Shown: positions 17,079 through 26,648, numbered from the stretch's first letter. The stretch is 63,504 nucleotides of DNA from an uncultured Oleispira sp. (GCA_913061415.1 CAJXUD010000006.1:1-63504); one strand, 5' to 3'. The notes: generated by a model from the letters alone, not told the origin. A program made the numbers and translations.

Positions 17079-19325
17079 ATGATCAGCACGTTTAATATTC
17101 GGTATCGTCATAGCCTAATGACACCGCTCGCCTCAATGACGGTTTCAATTGCATTATTATCTGCTGCGGCAGGTAACGTGCATGCTATGTCAAAAAAACC
17201 AGCGCCTCCTGCGCCACCCTCAGCCGCTCAAATCAGCGCTGCAACAAATTCGGTACATGATTTAGCACAAGGGTGTTATGCGATTCAGTCCCCAGCTAAT
17301 GGCAAATACATGAACCGCTTTGATCAAGGTGGCTTAGTTGATAATGGTTTGAGCTACCAGTTTAAAGCAACCTCAGCTGCGAGTGCTGCACGTTTTTACT
17401 TTAAGCCGACATCGTATTTTCATTACATGCTAACCGATCAAGATGGGCGTTATTTAGCCAGCCACTTACCCAATGAGGTATCAGCGGGTCGTTATGCCGG
17501 CAAATTTGCCCAGTGGCGTGTAGGCGGGCATTTTCAAAATGATGGCAGCTACCGTTATAGCTTTCATGGTATTGGTTTAAATAAAGTACTGCGTCATAAC
17601 TATGGTGGTATTGGTTGGTACGCTAATGGTGGCGCTTATGTATTGGATATTTTAAATCCTACCAATGCCAATAGCGAAACGGGCTTCAATTTGGTTGCAC
17701 AAAATGATTGTAAGCCTTTCCCAGAAGCTGATTTGAATGTAGATGAATCAGTATCGCAAACAGCCGATGTTAACTTACCCGTACGCGGTGCAATCGACCC
17801 CCATACCCACATTACGTCTTATGAATTTATGGGCGGGAAGTTCTTACACGGAGAACCCTTCAGCCCTTGGGGTATTGAAACTGCGTTACGCGATAGTAAA
17901 GAGATCCATGGTCCTAATGGTGCCTTAGATATCATCGGTAACCTAATGGGTTATGACGACATTAGTCACACCTATGATACCGCTGGTTATCCTAACTTTC
18001 CTGAATGGCCTGCACGTAAATCGTTATCTCACATGCAGTATTACTACAAGTGGGTAGAGCGTGCGCATAAAGGCGGGTTGAAGATGATGGTGTCTCTGTT
18101 AGTAGAGAACGAAGTTTTATGTAATGTGCAAAAAACCATAAACCCAGCCAGCTGGATTAACCCGAATAACTGTCAAACGTCTAAGAGTATTGATCTTCAA
18201 ATTCAGCGTTTAAATGAAATGGAAGCGTATATTGATGCTCAGCAAGGTGGCCCAGGTGAAGGCTTCTTCCGCTTGGTTAGTACCCCAGCAGAAGCACGCC
18301 AAGTGATTGCTGATGGTAAAATGGCAATTTTAATGGGTATTGAAGCGTCTGAACTCTTTGATTGCGGTATTCGTGATCATTGTACTAAAGAGACGATTGA
18401 AGCTCAGCTGCAGAAAGTTTATAACGCGGGTGTGCGTACCCTGTACCCAACTCACCGTTTTGATAACCAATTTGGAGGGGCTCGCCAAGAAGATGGTTTT
18501 ATTAACGTCGGCCAGTGGCTAGCAACAGGCCGTTTCTTTGAAACAGAAACCTGTGATGCTGAAACGCGTGGGCGCTATTTCAAATCGGGCTTCCCATTGA
18601 TTGGTGATGTACCTGTGATTAAAGATATCTTAAATCTGATTGGTCTTAACCCTGTTTACGATGAAAGCCAGCCTCTGTGTAATCAGTATGGTTTGAGCGA
18701 TCTAGGGGTCTACTTGGTTAATCGCATGATCGACATGGGGATGATCATCGAAATGGATCACATGTCGACCAAAACAGCCAATGCGGTTATGGAAATTGTA
18801 CAAGCGCGTAATTATTCTGGTGTGATCTCTGGTCATAGTTGGTTGAATTCCGCAGCCGATGGCTCACCTCATGCGGTGCATCAAGGTATTGCAACTCAAG
18901 GGGGGATATTGGCGCCTTATAATAGCCCATCAACGTCTTTGAAGGGGGGGATCGATCGCTATCTAGCACTGTATGAAAATACGGCTTATTTAAAAGCGGT
19001 GCCGTTCTCTACCGACATGGGGGGCATTGGTAATCAAGCGCCAGCACGCAGTGATGCGGCGACTAACCCTCTGCTTTATCCGTTTATTACAGAAGAAGGT
19101 ATTGAAATTGATAAGCAGGTTACCGGTAATCGAACGTTTGATCTGAATAATGAAGGATTAGCGCATTACGGTTTAGTGGCTGACCACATTCAAGATATCC
19201 GCGAGCAAACACCTGCGCGTATTTATGATTCTGTAATGAATTCTGCCGAGGCCTATTTACAAATGTGGGAGCGTGCCGAGAGTAATAATAATACTCAGTA
19301 TGTGAACCCTAATAGCGGCCAATAG
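17079..19325 (+). CDS. Exported M19-like membrane dipeptidase with N-terminal trefoil-like domain
   Basis: A 748-residue protein with a signal peptide (ending GNVHAM). The first 200 residues hold CYAIQSPANGKYMNRF, RFYFKPTSYFHYMLTDQDGRYLA and related repeats, resembling a fascin/ricin-like beta-trefoil. From about residue 230 an amidohydrolase-like domain begins with IDPHTHITSYEFMGG and continues through LMGIEASELF, LYPTHRFDNQ, IEMDHMS and VISGHSW, which correspond to metal-ligand positions of peptidase M19 dipeptidases. The substrate may be a dipeptide, lactam or other amide. The fusion of the two domains is unusual. Confidence 0.8.
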   Translation: MISTFNIRYRHSLMTPLASMTVSIALLSAAAGNVHAMSKKPAPPAPPSAAQISAATNSVHDLAQGCYAIQSPANGKYMNRFDQGGLVDNGLSYQFKATSAASAARFYFKPTSYFHYMLTDQDGRYLASHLPNEVSAGRYAGKFAQWRVGGHFQNDGSYRYSFHGIGLNKVLRHNYGGIGWYANGGAYVLDILNPTNANSETGFNLVAQNDCKPFPEADLNVDESVSQTADVNLPVRGAIDPHTHITSYEFMGGKFLHGEPFSPWGIETALRDSKEIHGPNGALDIIGNLMGYDDISHTYDTAGYPNFPEWPARKSLSHMQYYYKWVERAHKGGLKMMVSLLVENEVLCNVQKTINPASWINPNNCQTSKSIDLQIQRLNEMEAYIDAQQGGPGEGFFRLVSTPAEARQVIADGKMAILMGIEASELFDCGIRDHCTKETIEAQLQKVYNAGVRTLYPTHRFDNQFGGARQEDGFINVGQWLATGRFFETETCDAETRGRYFKSGFPLIGDVPVIKDILNLIGLNPVYDESQPLCNQYGLSDLGVYLVNRMIDMGMIIEMDHMSTKTANAVMEIVQARNYSGVISGHSWLNSAADGSPHAVHQGIATQGGILAPYNSPSTSLKGGIDRYLALYENTAYLKAVPFSTDMGGIGNQAPARSDAATNPLLYPFITEEGIEIDKQVTGNRTFDLNNEGLAHYGLVADHIQDIREQTPARIYDSVMNSAEAYLQMWERAESNNNTQYVNPNSGQ

Positions 19326-19344
19326 CAGTAAGCTAACACCTCAC

Positions 19345-19365
19345 AAGGCCAAAATTGGCCTTATT
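19345..19365 (+). terminator. Hairpin after the M19-like gene
   Basis: AAGGCCAA and TTGGCCTT form a perfect eight-base stem with a two-base AA loop, followed by ATTT. It lies 20 bases past the stop codon. The T tract is short, so termination efficiency is uncertain. Confidence 0.6.
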
Positions 19366-19486
19366 TGGCAGGGATGTGCGACGACTTATAAGTCGTGCAT
19401 TGCTGCACTTTTTCTTACAAAGCCTAATTAACAATCAATCTTGCTAGTTAGTGCGGCATCATAGGTGCTGAAACTATTAAATGCGT

Positions 19487-20263
19487 TTAACCAAACTTCT
19501 TACGATGGTTACTTAAGACTTTTTCTTCGCGTTGTAATGCGGTCATGATCATTGCCGCAATAGACAATGAAGAATTTTTAACGCTTAGAGTCTGAGAATG
19601 AGCGGCACATAAAACTTCAGCATCACACCACTGCTCGGCTATCTGGGCAACCCAAACCTTAAAATCATCAACTGCACCTTTGCGCTGTTCAAGCGTTCTG
19701 GAGAGTGTCATATGAAAAGAAACTTGTGGCTTTTTTAAGACACCGAGTAAGCCCGGTAACTTGAGTAGCATTAATGTGTCGTCAACATGCAGGGTTTTTG
19801 ACTGCGGGTGATAGGCCAATACCGATGAGAAATGTAGATTTTCATTGTGAGAAATGAAATCGACACCTTGAGGTACAGAAAACTCAAAATCATCAGAAAA
19901 CAAATTCGCAAATTCACTGGAGTCGGTGAGCTCTTTTTGCCAAGGTAAATCAGGGAACTTATCAACGTGGCGTTGTGTACCGTAAAGCTTAGCGTCTGGA
20001 TAATCAGCATGGGCTTTGGCAACATGCATGGTATGAAAGGGATGCAGGTTAATAATCGCTTCAATGTCGTCGCCATTACGGGTAAGTGCATCGACTTTTT
20101 GCTTAACATCACCTTGCAATGTATAAGAATCTAATAAGACAAACTTACCATTACTGCGCTTTACCAAGGATGCTTGAGTGCCAATATTTAATAAACCAAA
20201 AACTCTAAATTCACCACGAATATTCCAAAAAGTATCAGCAATTTTTAATATTTTATCAGTCAT
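19487..20263 (-). CDS. Metallo-beta-lactamase-fold-like protein
   Basis: A 258-residue protein with MBL-fold features: FGLLNIGTQASLVKRSNGKFVLLDSY at the start, the metal-site region INLHPFHTMHV (His-x-x-His-x-x-His instead of the classic HxHxDH), then LAYHPQSKTLHVDDTLM. It resembles DUF4336-type or related MBL-like proteins. The altered histidine motif means activity cannot be assumed. It reads in the same direction as the patatin gene behind it. Confidence 0.65.
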   Translation of the reverse strand: MTDKILKIADTFWNIRGEFRVFGLLNIGTQASLVKRSNGKFVLLDSYTLQGDVKQKVDALTRNGDDIEAIINLHPFHTMHVAKAHADYPDAKLYGTQRHVDKFPDLPWQKELTDSSEFANLFSDDFEFSVPQGVDFISHNENLHFSSVLAYHPQSKTLHVDDTLMLLKLPGLLGVLKKPQVSFHMTLSRTLEQRKGAVDDFKVWVAQIAEQWCDAEVLCAAHSQTLSVKNSSLSIAAMIMTALQREEKVLSNHRKKFG

Positions 20264-20309
20264 AAATCGTGCTCATTTATAAGGTTTAATTAGAATAAAG
20301 GCGCTTAAG

Positions 20310-20332
20310 GCAAGGCGACAGTATCGCCTTGC
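20310..20332 (-). terminator. Hairpin after the patatin gene
   Basis: GCAAGGCGA and TCGCCTTGC form a perfect nine-base stem with a five-base loop, 16 bases past the patatin stop. The sequence after it on the minus strand is CTTAAG, not a T run, so it may be a weak terminator. Confidence 0.5.
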
Positions 20333-20347
20333 TGCAAAGAAAGCACG

Positions 20348-21814
20348 TTATTCGTTAATGACTTCTAACGCACTCTTATTCTTAAGAAGTTCAGCTTCTT
20401 TTTCTTCTAAGCTATTGAGATGTTTACGCAGCGTTTTACTGATGATAGTACTGCGCTTAATCACATCCAGCTGCGGCCACGTAGCACGCTCACCACTTTT
20501 AAATAACTCGGTTAAGCCTTCTAAAGTAGGATTGAAAGCCAGTTGTTTAATATTGTCGGCTGTCAAAGTAGGCAGAATGTTGATGTTCCCCAAATACTGC
20601 TGATCAACAATTGATCGTAATTTTTGAATCCCAAGCTTGGCCTTTTTATGGCCAACTATACCTTCCAAAACATCAAAGGCATAAATACTGTTGATCTTGG
20701 TAAGCTTGGAAACATAGCGCTTGCTCAGCTCTAAAAAACTAGAGGCATCGCGCTTCATACTCACTTTAACAAACGTTGATAGTGGATTAATTTGGCTTAC
20801 GATACTGTGGTTTACGCCATAGATACGGGCTAAACGGTCGAAAGGCAAATCGGCCATGATAGAGCCGTCGGCAAAACGACGATTGGGGATGTAAGGCACA
20901 ATGTCGCCTGCCTGATTTTTCGCTTTTAATTGCACCGGTGAAAATACAATAGGAAGCGCACAAGAGGCTCTTACTGCTTGGGTAATAATGGCATTTGGCG
21001 ACGTTTTTGCGTTAAGCAGGCGCGAGTATTGATGAAGATCAGCGGCTGAAACCGTAATCGTCATATGTCGCCCCGTTCTTTTATAAGCTTCTTCAAATGT
21101 CGTTAAATCGAACAACTCAATCAGTGCGTTTTCTAGATTGGTACTATCAAACAGACCTTCTTTACCGAAGCCTTGCCATTTAAGCCACTTATTAAAGCCA
21201 GCATAAATAACTTCAGGCGTTAGCATTTCCAATAATTCTTCGTTTGTTCTTGTGCCAACCAATGCGGCAACGATAGAACCTGCACTTGCGCCTGAAATAA
21301 CATCAGGAAGTACGTCTTGCTCAACCAGGGCTTTAATAACCCCAGCGTGAAAGAAACCTAAGCCAGCCCCGCCACTGAGCATAATGCAACTGCGACCAAA
21401 AGCATGGGTCGTTTCATTAAAAAACGATAACTTTTCATAGAAGTCGATTTCATCGGCTTGATAAATAAAATCTAATGCGCCACATACTTCTTGAATAAAC
21501 TCTTCAATTAAATGCTTAGTACCTATAAGTGCGTTGCCATTAAGTGCAGGCGCAGCAATATTCCCCAAATTGCCATGCAGGCCTTCATGTATAATGTACA
21601 TAAGATCTGTCGCGTCATTGTTTGACTTCGCTCGACGCATTCTTTCTACGCGAGAACGAATAGCTTGGTAATCATAGTCTTTACAGGCTTCTGTGGCTTT
21701 CCATTCTTCTGCCCCCGATAATTCGTCGTGGGCTTCCGCTGCATCCTTGTAGTCGGCATAACATTTGGCATTTTTCATGCGTTTTTGTAATTCAGAAAAT
21801 GCTTTCTTTGACAT
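20348..21814 (-). CDS. Patatin-like phospholipase with DUF3336 domain
   Basis: A 488-residue serine lipase-like protein. The N-terminal 130 residues match the DUF3336 type that precedes patatin domains in lipases acting on storage lipids. The patatin domain has the oxyanion loop LSGGAGLGFFHAG, the nucleophile elbow GASAG with Ser177, and the catalytic Asp in FADGSIMADLP. It probably hydrolyses acylglycerols or phospholipids, which fits a genome with WS/DGAT and phasins, although this link is inferred. Confidence 0.92.
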   Translation of the reverse strand: MSKKAFSELQKRMKNAKCYADYKDAAEAHDELSGAEEWKATEACKDYDYQAIRSRVERMRRAKSNNDATDLMYIIHEGLHGNLGNIAAPALNGNALIGTKHLIEEFIQEVCGALDFIYQADEIDFYEKLSFFNETTHAFGRSCIMLSGGAGLGFFHAGVIKALVEQDVLPDVISGASAGSIVAALVGTRTNEELLEMLTPEVIYAGFNKWLKWQGFGKEGLFDSTNLENALIELFDLTTFEEAYKRTGRHMTITVSAADLHQYSRLLNAKTSPNAIITQAVRASCALPIVFSPVQLKAKNQAGDIVPYIPNRRFADGSIMADLPFDRLARIYGVNHSIVSQINPLSTFVKVSMKRDASSFLELSKRYVSKLTKINSIYAFDVLEGIVGHKKAKLGIQKLRSIVDQQYLGNINILPTLTADNIKQLAFNPTLEGLTELFKSGERATWPQLDVIKRSTIISKTLRKHLNSLEEKEAELLKNKSALEVINE

Positions 21815-22069
21815 GCGTTTGGTCTCGATTGGCGATAATAGCTAAATATAATGATAAATAATTAGAAAAGGCTACCTAATCTAAATAGCGAGTAACATTT
21901 CTTAGAGTAGTACTTAACAAGACAAAACTAGTATATTATTGCGATATTCATTTGAACCGTATTTCAATAACAATTAATAATAATTTATATTGAACACTTT
22001 CATTCCAATGGCATATTGATGAAAACCATCTCTGCCTACGGACAATACAAAACGACGTGACTCTATTTT

Positions 22070-23278
22070 ATGGATTTTGATATTACGACTCTCACCTTGT
22101 TGTCTATCCCTTTAATCAGTGCATTTGTCGGTTGGTCTACAAATTTCTTAGCATTAAAAATGATGTTTTATCCGATGGAATTTGTGGGCATTAGACCCAT
22201 ATTTGGCTGGCAGGGGCTCATTCCAGCAAAGCGCAAAGAAATGGCTGAAATTGCCGCAGAACTGGTACTGGGAAAGTTGCTCAATGCGAAAGAACTTGCG
22301 GCTAAAATTGACGCAAAAGAACTCACCAAAGTTATGGAACGTCGCTTAAAACAAGTTCTCCGTAAAATTGTAGATGAGGTTATGCGTGAAAGTGCCCCTA
22401 GTGTATGGGCTGCTATGCCGGTACATGGTAAAAATCTAGTTTATGCACGCATTGAAGCTGATATTCCTAATATTGTGAACAACATGGTAGACGACTTTAA
22501 ATACAACGTTGAAGAAATTGTTGATATTAAAGAACTGGTCGTGACTAAGTTAATAGAATCACCAGAAATCATAAATGAAATATTTCTTAAGTCGGGTGAA
22601 AAAGAATTTCCATTTGTTGAGCACTCTGGATTTATTTTCGGTTTGTTGTTTGGTTTTCCAACCATGTTTATTTGGATGTATTTACCAGAATGGTGGGTGC
22701 TGCCCTTGGGCGGCTTACTTGTTGGTTATTTGACCAACTGGCTTGCTCTAAAAGTCATATTCGAGCCTAAGCATCCAACAAAAGTAATGGGCATCACTTT
22801 TCAAGGCATGTTTTTAAAGCGTCAGGATGAGGTGTCGCGTGTCTACTCAGCAGTCATCGAAGAGAAGTTAGTAACGTCTGAAAATATTCTAAAAACAGCC
22901 CTCTATGGCTCAGGCTCAGGTCAGCTATTAGAGCTGATAGAATTGCATGTTAACGATGCGATTGATCGTTATGTTGCCTTTGCTCAGCCTTACTTCACGT
23001 TAGGTGTGGGCACTGAAACGTATTATAAAATGAGAGATATGTCGTCTAAGCACATCTTTGATAATACCGAAAGATATATGCCTTATGCGTTCGATTATAT
23101 TAAGAATACCTTAAATATTGCCGATGAGCTGAGTGCGCGGATGAAAAAGCTATCCCCGGAGGAATTTGAAGGGGTATTGCGACCAGCCTATGAAGCCGAT
23201 GAATGGAAACTTATTCTTACCGGTTCATTATTGGGTATGGGAGCAGGCTTCCTGCAGTTGTATTTTGTGCTTATGTAG
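22070..23278 (+). CDS. DUF445 membrane protein
   Basis: A 402-residue protein of the DUF445/YheB family. Hydrophobic segments lie at the N-terminus (TLLSIPLISAFVGWSTNFLALKMMF), in the middle (FIFGLLFGFPTMFIWMYLP and LPLGGLLVGYLTNWLALKVIF) and at the C-terminal end. The duplicated motif NFLALKMMFYP / NWLALKVIFEP is the family signature. The function is unknown. It is convergent with the ParA gene. Confidence 0.9.
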   Translation: MDFDITTLTLLSIPLISAFVGWSTNFLALKMMFYPMEFVGIRPIFGWQGLIPAKRKEMAEIAAELVLGKLLNAKELAAKIDAKELTKVMERRLKQVLRKIVDEVMRESAPSVWAAMPVHGKNLVYARIEADIPNIVNNMVDDFKYNVEEIVDIKELVVTKLIESPEIINEIFLKSGEKEFPFVEHSGFIFGLLFGFPTMFIWMYLPEWWVLPLGGLLVGYLTNWLALKVIFEPKHPTKVMGITFQGMFLKRQDEVSRVYSAVIEEKLVTSENILKTALYGSGSGQLLELIELHVNDAIDRYVAFAQPYFTLGVGTETYYKMRDMSSKHIFDNTERYMPYAFDYIKNTLNIADELSARMKKLSPEEFEGVLRPAYEADEWKLILTGSLLGMGAGFLQLYFVLM

Positions 23279-23285
23279 CAGAAGT

Positions 23286-23310
23286 AGGGTGAGTCATTGA
23301 TACTCACCCT
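23286..23310. terminator. Bidirectional hairpin between DUF445 and ParA
   Basis: AGGGTGAGT and ACTCACCCT make a perfect nine-base stem with a seven-base loop, located between two convergent genes. T tracts are weak on both sides. Three CCCTCTAG repeats follow at about 23320-23357. Confidence 0.6.
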
Positions 23311-23378
23311 GCTATTTAAACCCCTCTAGTAAACCCTCTAGCCAGTATCCCCTCTAGCGAGCTCAGTAAACGATAATC

Positions 23379-24158
23379 TTAACGAGCGGCTTTACCGTTA
23401 TCTAATAGCTCAAAAATAGCGACCAGTGAACGTGTTAACTTATGCTTGGGTGCAAGCGCAATCAATGGCTTTTTCGCTTGGTGCGATTCGCGCATCTTTA
23501 CTGACTGGCTAATGTATTCCGGCAATACAGGGTAACCCTCATCAATCAGCTCATTAATGATTTGCTTAGGCAAGTTGGCGTTCGCCAAAAATTGATTGGC
23601 AATGATACCTTCAATTTCTAAATCGGCGTTATGGTCTTCTTTAATTTCAGAAATTTTTTGCTGAAGGCTATATAGGCCTTGGCGAGAAAAGTCATCACAA
23701 TCAATCGGAATTAGGCATCGATCTGCCGCAATTAACGCTGACAAGCTATAAAAGTTTAACGCAGGGGCCGTATCGATATAGATATGGTCGAACTCTTTGC
23801 TAAGTGATCCCAAGGCTTCGCGCAACTTGTATATCTTATGTCGGCTATGGAGTTCGCTCTCCAGCTCTGATAAGCGCTCTGAACCTGGAATGATGTAAAG
23901 GTTATCAATCTGGGTCGGTTGGCAATACTCAAGAGCAGGGCGGCGGCGCAGATGAAATGTAATGGTTTGCTCAAAAAGAGCGGCAATCGTATTCTCTGCA
24001 GAGGCACCTAACGCGTTTAAATAAGAAGTCGTATTGCACTGAGTGTCTAAATCTAAAATTAGAGTACGAAAACCTTGGCTGGCTGAGATTGCCGCTAGAT
24101 TTACGGCCAGACTGGATTTTCCGACCCCTCCTTTTTTATTGAATAATACTCTTATCAC
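23379..24158 (-). CDS. ParA-family ATPase, no ParB partner nearby
   Basis: About 259 residues from GTG 24158, chosen because GGGGAAG lies six bases upstream and because the ParA fold starts at once with VLFNKKGGVGKSSLAVN; the longer frame adds an unlikely N-terminus. It has the deviant Walker A KGGVGKSS, LDLDTQCNTT, and IYIDTAPAL. ParA/MinD ATPases position DNA, chemoreceptors or other cargo. No ParB, chemotaxis cluster or carboxysome genes adjoin it, so the cargo is unknown. Confidence 0.9.
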   Translation of the reverse strand: MIRVLFNKKGGVGKSSLAVNLAAISASQGFRTLILDLDTQCNTTSYLNALGASAENTIAALFEQTITFHLRRRPALEYCQPTQIDNLYIIPGSERLSELESELHSRHKIYKLREALGSLSKEFDHIYIDTAPALNFYSLSALIAADRCLIPIDCDDFSRQGLYSLQQKISEIKEDHNADLEIEGIIANQFLANANLPKQIINELIDEGYPVLPEYISQSVKMRESHQAKKPLIALAPKHKLTRSLVAIFELLDNGKAAR

Positions 24159-24518
24159 GACATACTTCCCCGTTAGATTGATTTTTAATTGCATTATATG
24201 TAGGTAGGTGGAATGATAGTAACCTAATAAAACATTCAAGCAAAATGTTGGTTCTTATTTACAATTGAATGCGTTTTATTTGATAAAAGTATTAATAAAT
24301 ATAAAAAAATCAATATTCAACAAAACAAAATTTATAAAGCTATCAATAAAGATCAAAGATGTTACTTTCGAAGATTATAGAGTGACTTTAATTCGTAATA
24401 ATACGGTGATATCACTAATTACAGTTTCTCAAACGATACACCAGTACTAGTTGTTATTTGACCAAGAAATACTTGGTTTGTTGAGCTTAAATTTTAATAA
24501 ACTGAAAGGAATCAACAG

Positions 24519-25982
24519 GTGAGCGAAAAAATTACACTTCTTGATAGATCGTTCTGGATTACTGAATCAGAAGCGAATCCCAAGCATGTGGCTGGGTTGC
24601 AAATTTTAGAAATACCAAAAAATTCATCCGAAGATTATGTAGCGCAGTTATTTACTGAATTGAAGGGTTTTACTAATGCTGTCTCACCTTTTAATAGTAG
24701 GGTTGATTGTGTTCTAGGCTACCCAAAATCACTTGTTCCTGTCGATAAATTAGACATGGATTATCATGTGCAAATGCATGAAGTTGATGATATTAATAAT
24801 AAACCGGAGTTGCACAAGTTTATTGCAATTTTGCATGCTGACTGGCTCGATAGAGATAAGCCACTTTGGCAGTATCACTTAATTAAAGATAAAGAAAATC
24901 AGGGCTTTGCGATTTATGTCAAAGTGCACCATATGTATGGTGATGGCGCGACCATTATGCGTTGGTTTCAACAGGGCTATTCTGAGAAAAGCAACACTAA
25001 AAACTTTGTTCCTGTTTGGGCTGTAGCTCGGAAACCTAAGGTCCGTAAAAAGGTTAATCTTGTTAAAAAGAGACTGGCAGGAATCTGGGAACAAATCGTT
25101 AGCATAAAAGATCTAATCTGGATCGTGTTTCGCTTGTTACTTAAGCTTGTTCGGATCAATCAAGCTTACATGCCTGTACCGTTCTCAGGTACAAAAACGA
25201 TTTTAACAGGTCAGGTTGAAAAAGGCCGAGCCGTTTCAACGCTTGAGATCGATTTTGCTCGAGTGACGGCACTCAGTAAGCGCTTAAGAGCTTCAGCGAA
25301 TGAAATTATGCTGTGTGTTTTTGATATCGGAGTGCATCGTTTTTTAAAGGATCACGGTCAATCTTTTGATAAAGCGCTTTATACTAATATGCCAATCAAC
25401 TTACGTAAGCCTGGTGAAACCAGCTCAGGTAACAAAATTGCCATTGTACCGGTTGAATTAGCGCACGGTAAAAATGATCCATATTTGCGTTTGCGTCAGA
25501 TTATCGAAAATCATCGTATTATCAAACGAGCGTCAAGACGGTCTGAGCCTTTATCCTTTGCTTATTACACAATGTTGATTCAGTCCTTCTCAACGTTGTT
25601 TGAAGTGTTGAGAATTTCAGATTGGATTAAGCCCATTGGCAATATATTAATTTCTAATATGCCAGGCCCTAAAAATACAATGTATTTTAAGGATGCCAAA
25701 TTAATATCAACCTATCCCCTCTCAACGATGACGCCAGGAGGCGGGGTTAATATTACAATGGTTACTTACAATAATATTGCCCAAATTGGCGTTGTATGTT
25801 GCAACCGTGAAATTAAAGACTTAGAACCATTGTCCCAATACTTTTTAGAAGCATTCGATATGCTAGAAGCTTGTGTGGACAATCCAGGGCTTACCGTTGA
25901 AGATATTGGTGAGGTAGTGCAAAAGGACGATAAGGCGATAGTAATACCGTCTGACTTGTGCAAACTAGCCAACAATCAATAG
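24519..25982 (+). CDS. Wax ester synthase/diacylglycerol acyltransferase
   Basis: A 487-residue WS/DGAT-family enzyme, which joins fatty acyl-CoA to fatty alcohols or diacylglycerol to make wax esters or triacylglycerol for storage. The catalytic HHxxxDG motif is HHMYGDG (residues 137-143). The C-terminal family features include NMPINLRKPGE and ISNMPGPKNTMYF. The start is GTG with AAGGA nine bases upstream. It opens a locus of phasin-type genes that likely coat the storage granules. The region before it (24240-24518) is very AT-rich with no convincing gene. Confidence 0.93.
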   Translation: MSEKITLLDRSFWITESEANPKHVAGLQILEIPKNSSEDYVAQLFTELKGFTNAVSPFNSRVDCVLGYPKSLVPVDKLDMDYHVQMHEVDDINNKPELHKFIAILHADWLDRDKPLWQYHLIKDKENQGFAIYVKVHHMYGDGATIMRWFQQGYSEKSNTKNFVPVWAVARKPKVRKKVNLVKKRLAGIWEQIVSIKDLIWIVFRLLLKLVRINQAYMPVPFSGTKTILTGQVEKGRAVSTLEIDFARVTALSKRLRASANEIMLCVFDIGVHRFLKDHGQSFDKALYTNMPINLRKPGETSSGNKIAIVPVELAHGKNDPYLRLRQIIENHRIIKRASRRSEPLSFAYYTMLIQSFSTLFEVLRISDWIKPIGNILISNMPGPKNTMYFKDAKLISTYPLSTMTPGGGVNITMVTYNNIAQIGVVCCNREIKDLEPLSQYFLEAFDMLEACVDNPGLTVEDIGEVVQKDDKAIVIPSDLCKLANNQ

Positions 25983-26026
25983 CCTGCTAAAGGCTATTGG
26001 CTGCTGCTTAATAAATGATTAGTCTT

Positions 26027-26046
26027 TACGCTGTATTTACAGCGTA
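26027..26046 (+). terminator. Hairpin after WS/DGAT
   Basis: TACGCTGT and ACAGCGTA form an eight-base perfect stem with an ATTT loop, followed by TTTAAATT. It lies about 45 bases after the WS/DGAT stop. Confidence 0.55.
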
Positions 26047-26072
26047 TTTAAATTAATAAGAAGTAGGGGAGA

Positions 26073-26105
26073 ATTACAAAAAATATTGTAAATATTTTTT
26101 GTAAT
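26073..26105. repeat. 33-bp perfect palindrome
   Basis: ATTACAAAAAATATT (26073-26087) and its exact reverse complement (26091-26105) are separated by GTA. It lies 84 bases upstream of the first phasin gene. The similarity with the 5' region of the second phasin copy begins exactly in its right arm (GTAATTAGTATG). It may be an operator, an extra terminator, or a recombination-prone site at the duplication edge. Confidence 0.85.
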
Positions 26106-26127
26106 TAGTATGTTGTTTCTAATTTAT

Positions 26128-26181
26128 CTCCGTAATATGTATTTTATTGAAGAAGTGAACACAATTTAATCATTTACGGAG
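26128..26181 (+). promoter_or_regulatory. Inverted repeat CTCCGTAA...TTACGGAG covering the phasin ribosome site
   Basis: CTCCGTAA at 26128-26135 is the exact complement of TTACGGAG at 26174-26181, and the latter contains the ribosome binding site eight bases before the phasin ATG. If both are transcribed, the mRNA could hide its own ribosome site. If not, it is a DNA operator. The same pair recurs before the second phasin copy at 28171-28227. Confidence 0.6.
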
Positions 26182-26189
26182 TAAATATC

Positions 26190-26624
26190 ATGAGTAAAGC
26201 AAACAAGACTGAAGCAGCGGTAGCGACTAAAATTGACGAAGTTGCAGAAGTAGCGACTACTGGTTTAGATAAAATTAAAGAAACAGCTAATTCTGCAGAA
26301 GAAATGGCTCGCAAAATCTGGTTAGCTGGTTTAGGTGCATACGGTAAAGGCTACGAAGAAGTAAAAGGCCGTATCGAAACACTTTCAACTGATTCAAACA
26401 AATTGTTTGATGAGCTAGTTGTTAAAGGCGAGAAGCTTGAAACTGAAGGCAAAGATAAGGTTAAGCAAGTTAAAGATGACGTGCTAGCTAAAACTGAAGT
26501 TGAATCTCGCATCGAAGCTGTTCGTTCTAAGTTAGGCTTTGGCAAGACTGATAACGAAGCTAAGCTTGAAGAGTTGAGCGCAAAGATTGAAGAATTGACA
26601 GCTGCTATAACTAAACTTTCTTAA
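26190..26624 (+). CDS. Phasin-family granule-associated protein, copy 1
   Basis: A 144-residue alpha-helical protein with the phasin pattern: AEEMARKIWLAGLGAYGKGYEEVKG in the first half, then amphipathic Lys/Glu-rich coiled-coil helices ending LEELSAKIEELTAAITKL. Phasins coat polyhydroxyalkanoate or lipid granules and control their size. It has a close paralogue at 28235, with strong identity from about residue 20 onward. It follows WS/DGAT and is flanked by an inverted repeat upstream and a strong terminator downstream, so it is transcribed alone. Confidence 0.9.
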   Translation: MSKANKTEAAVATKIDEVAEVATTGLDKIKETANSAEEMARKIWLAGLGAYGKGYEEVKGRIETLSTDSNKLFDELVVKGEKLETEGKDKVKQVKDDVLAKTEVESRIEAVRSKLGFGKTDNEAKLEELSAKIEELTAAITKLS

Positions 26625-26648
26625 TGTTAGTGATAGTACTGGTTTGAT

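Noticed and set aside
24265-24450. 61-residue forward open frame upstream of WS/DGAT
   Set aside because: Very AT-rich, Lys/Ile-dominated sequence with no ribosome site; probably chance.
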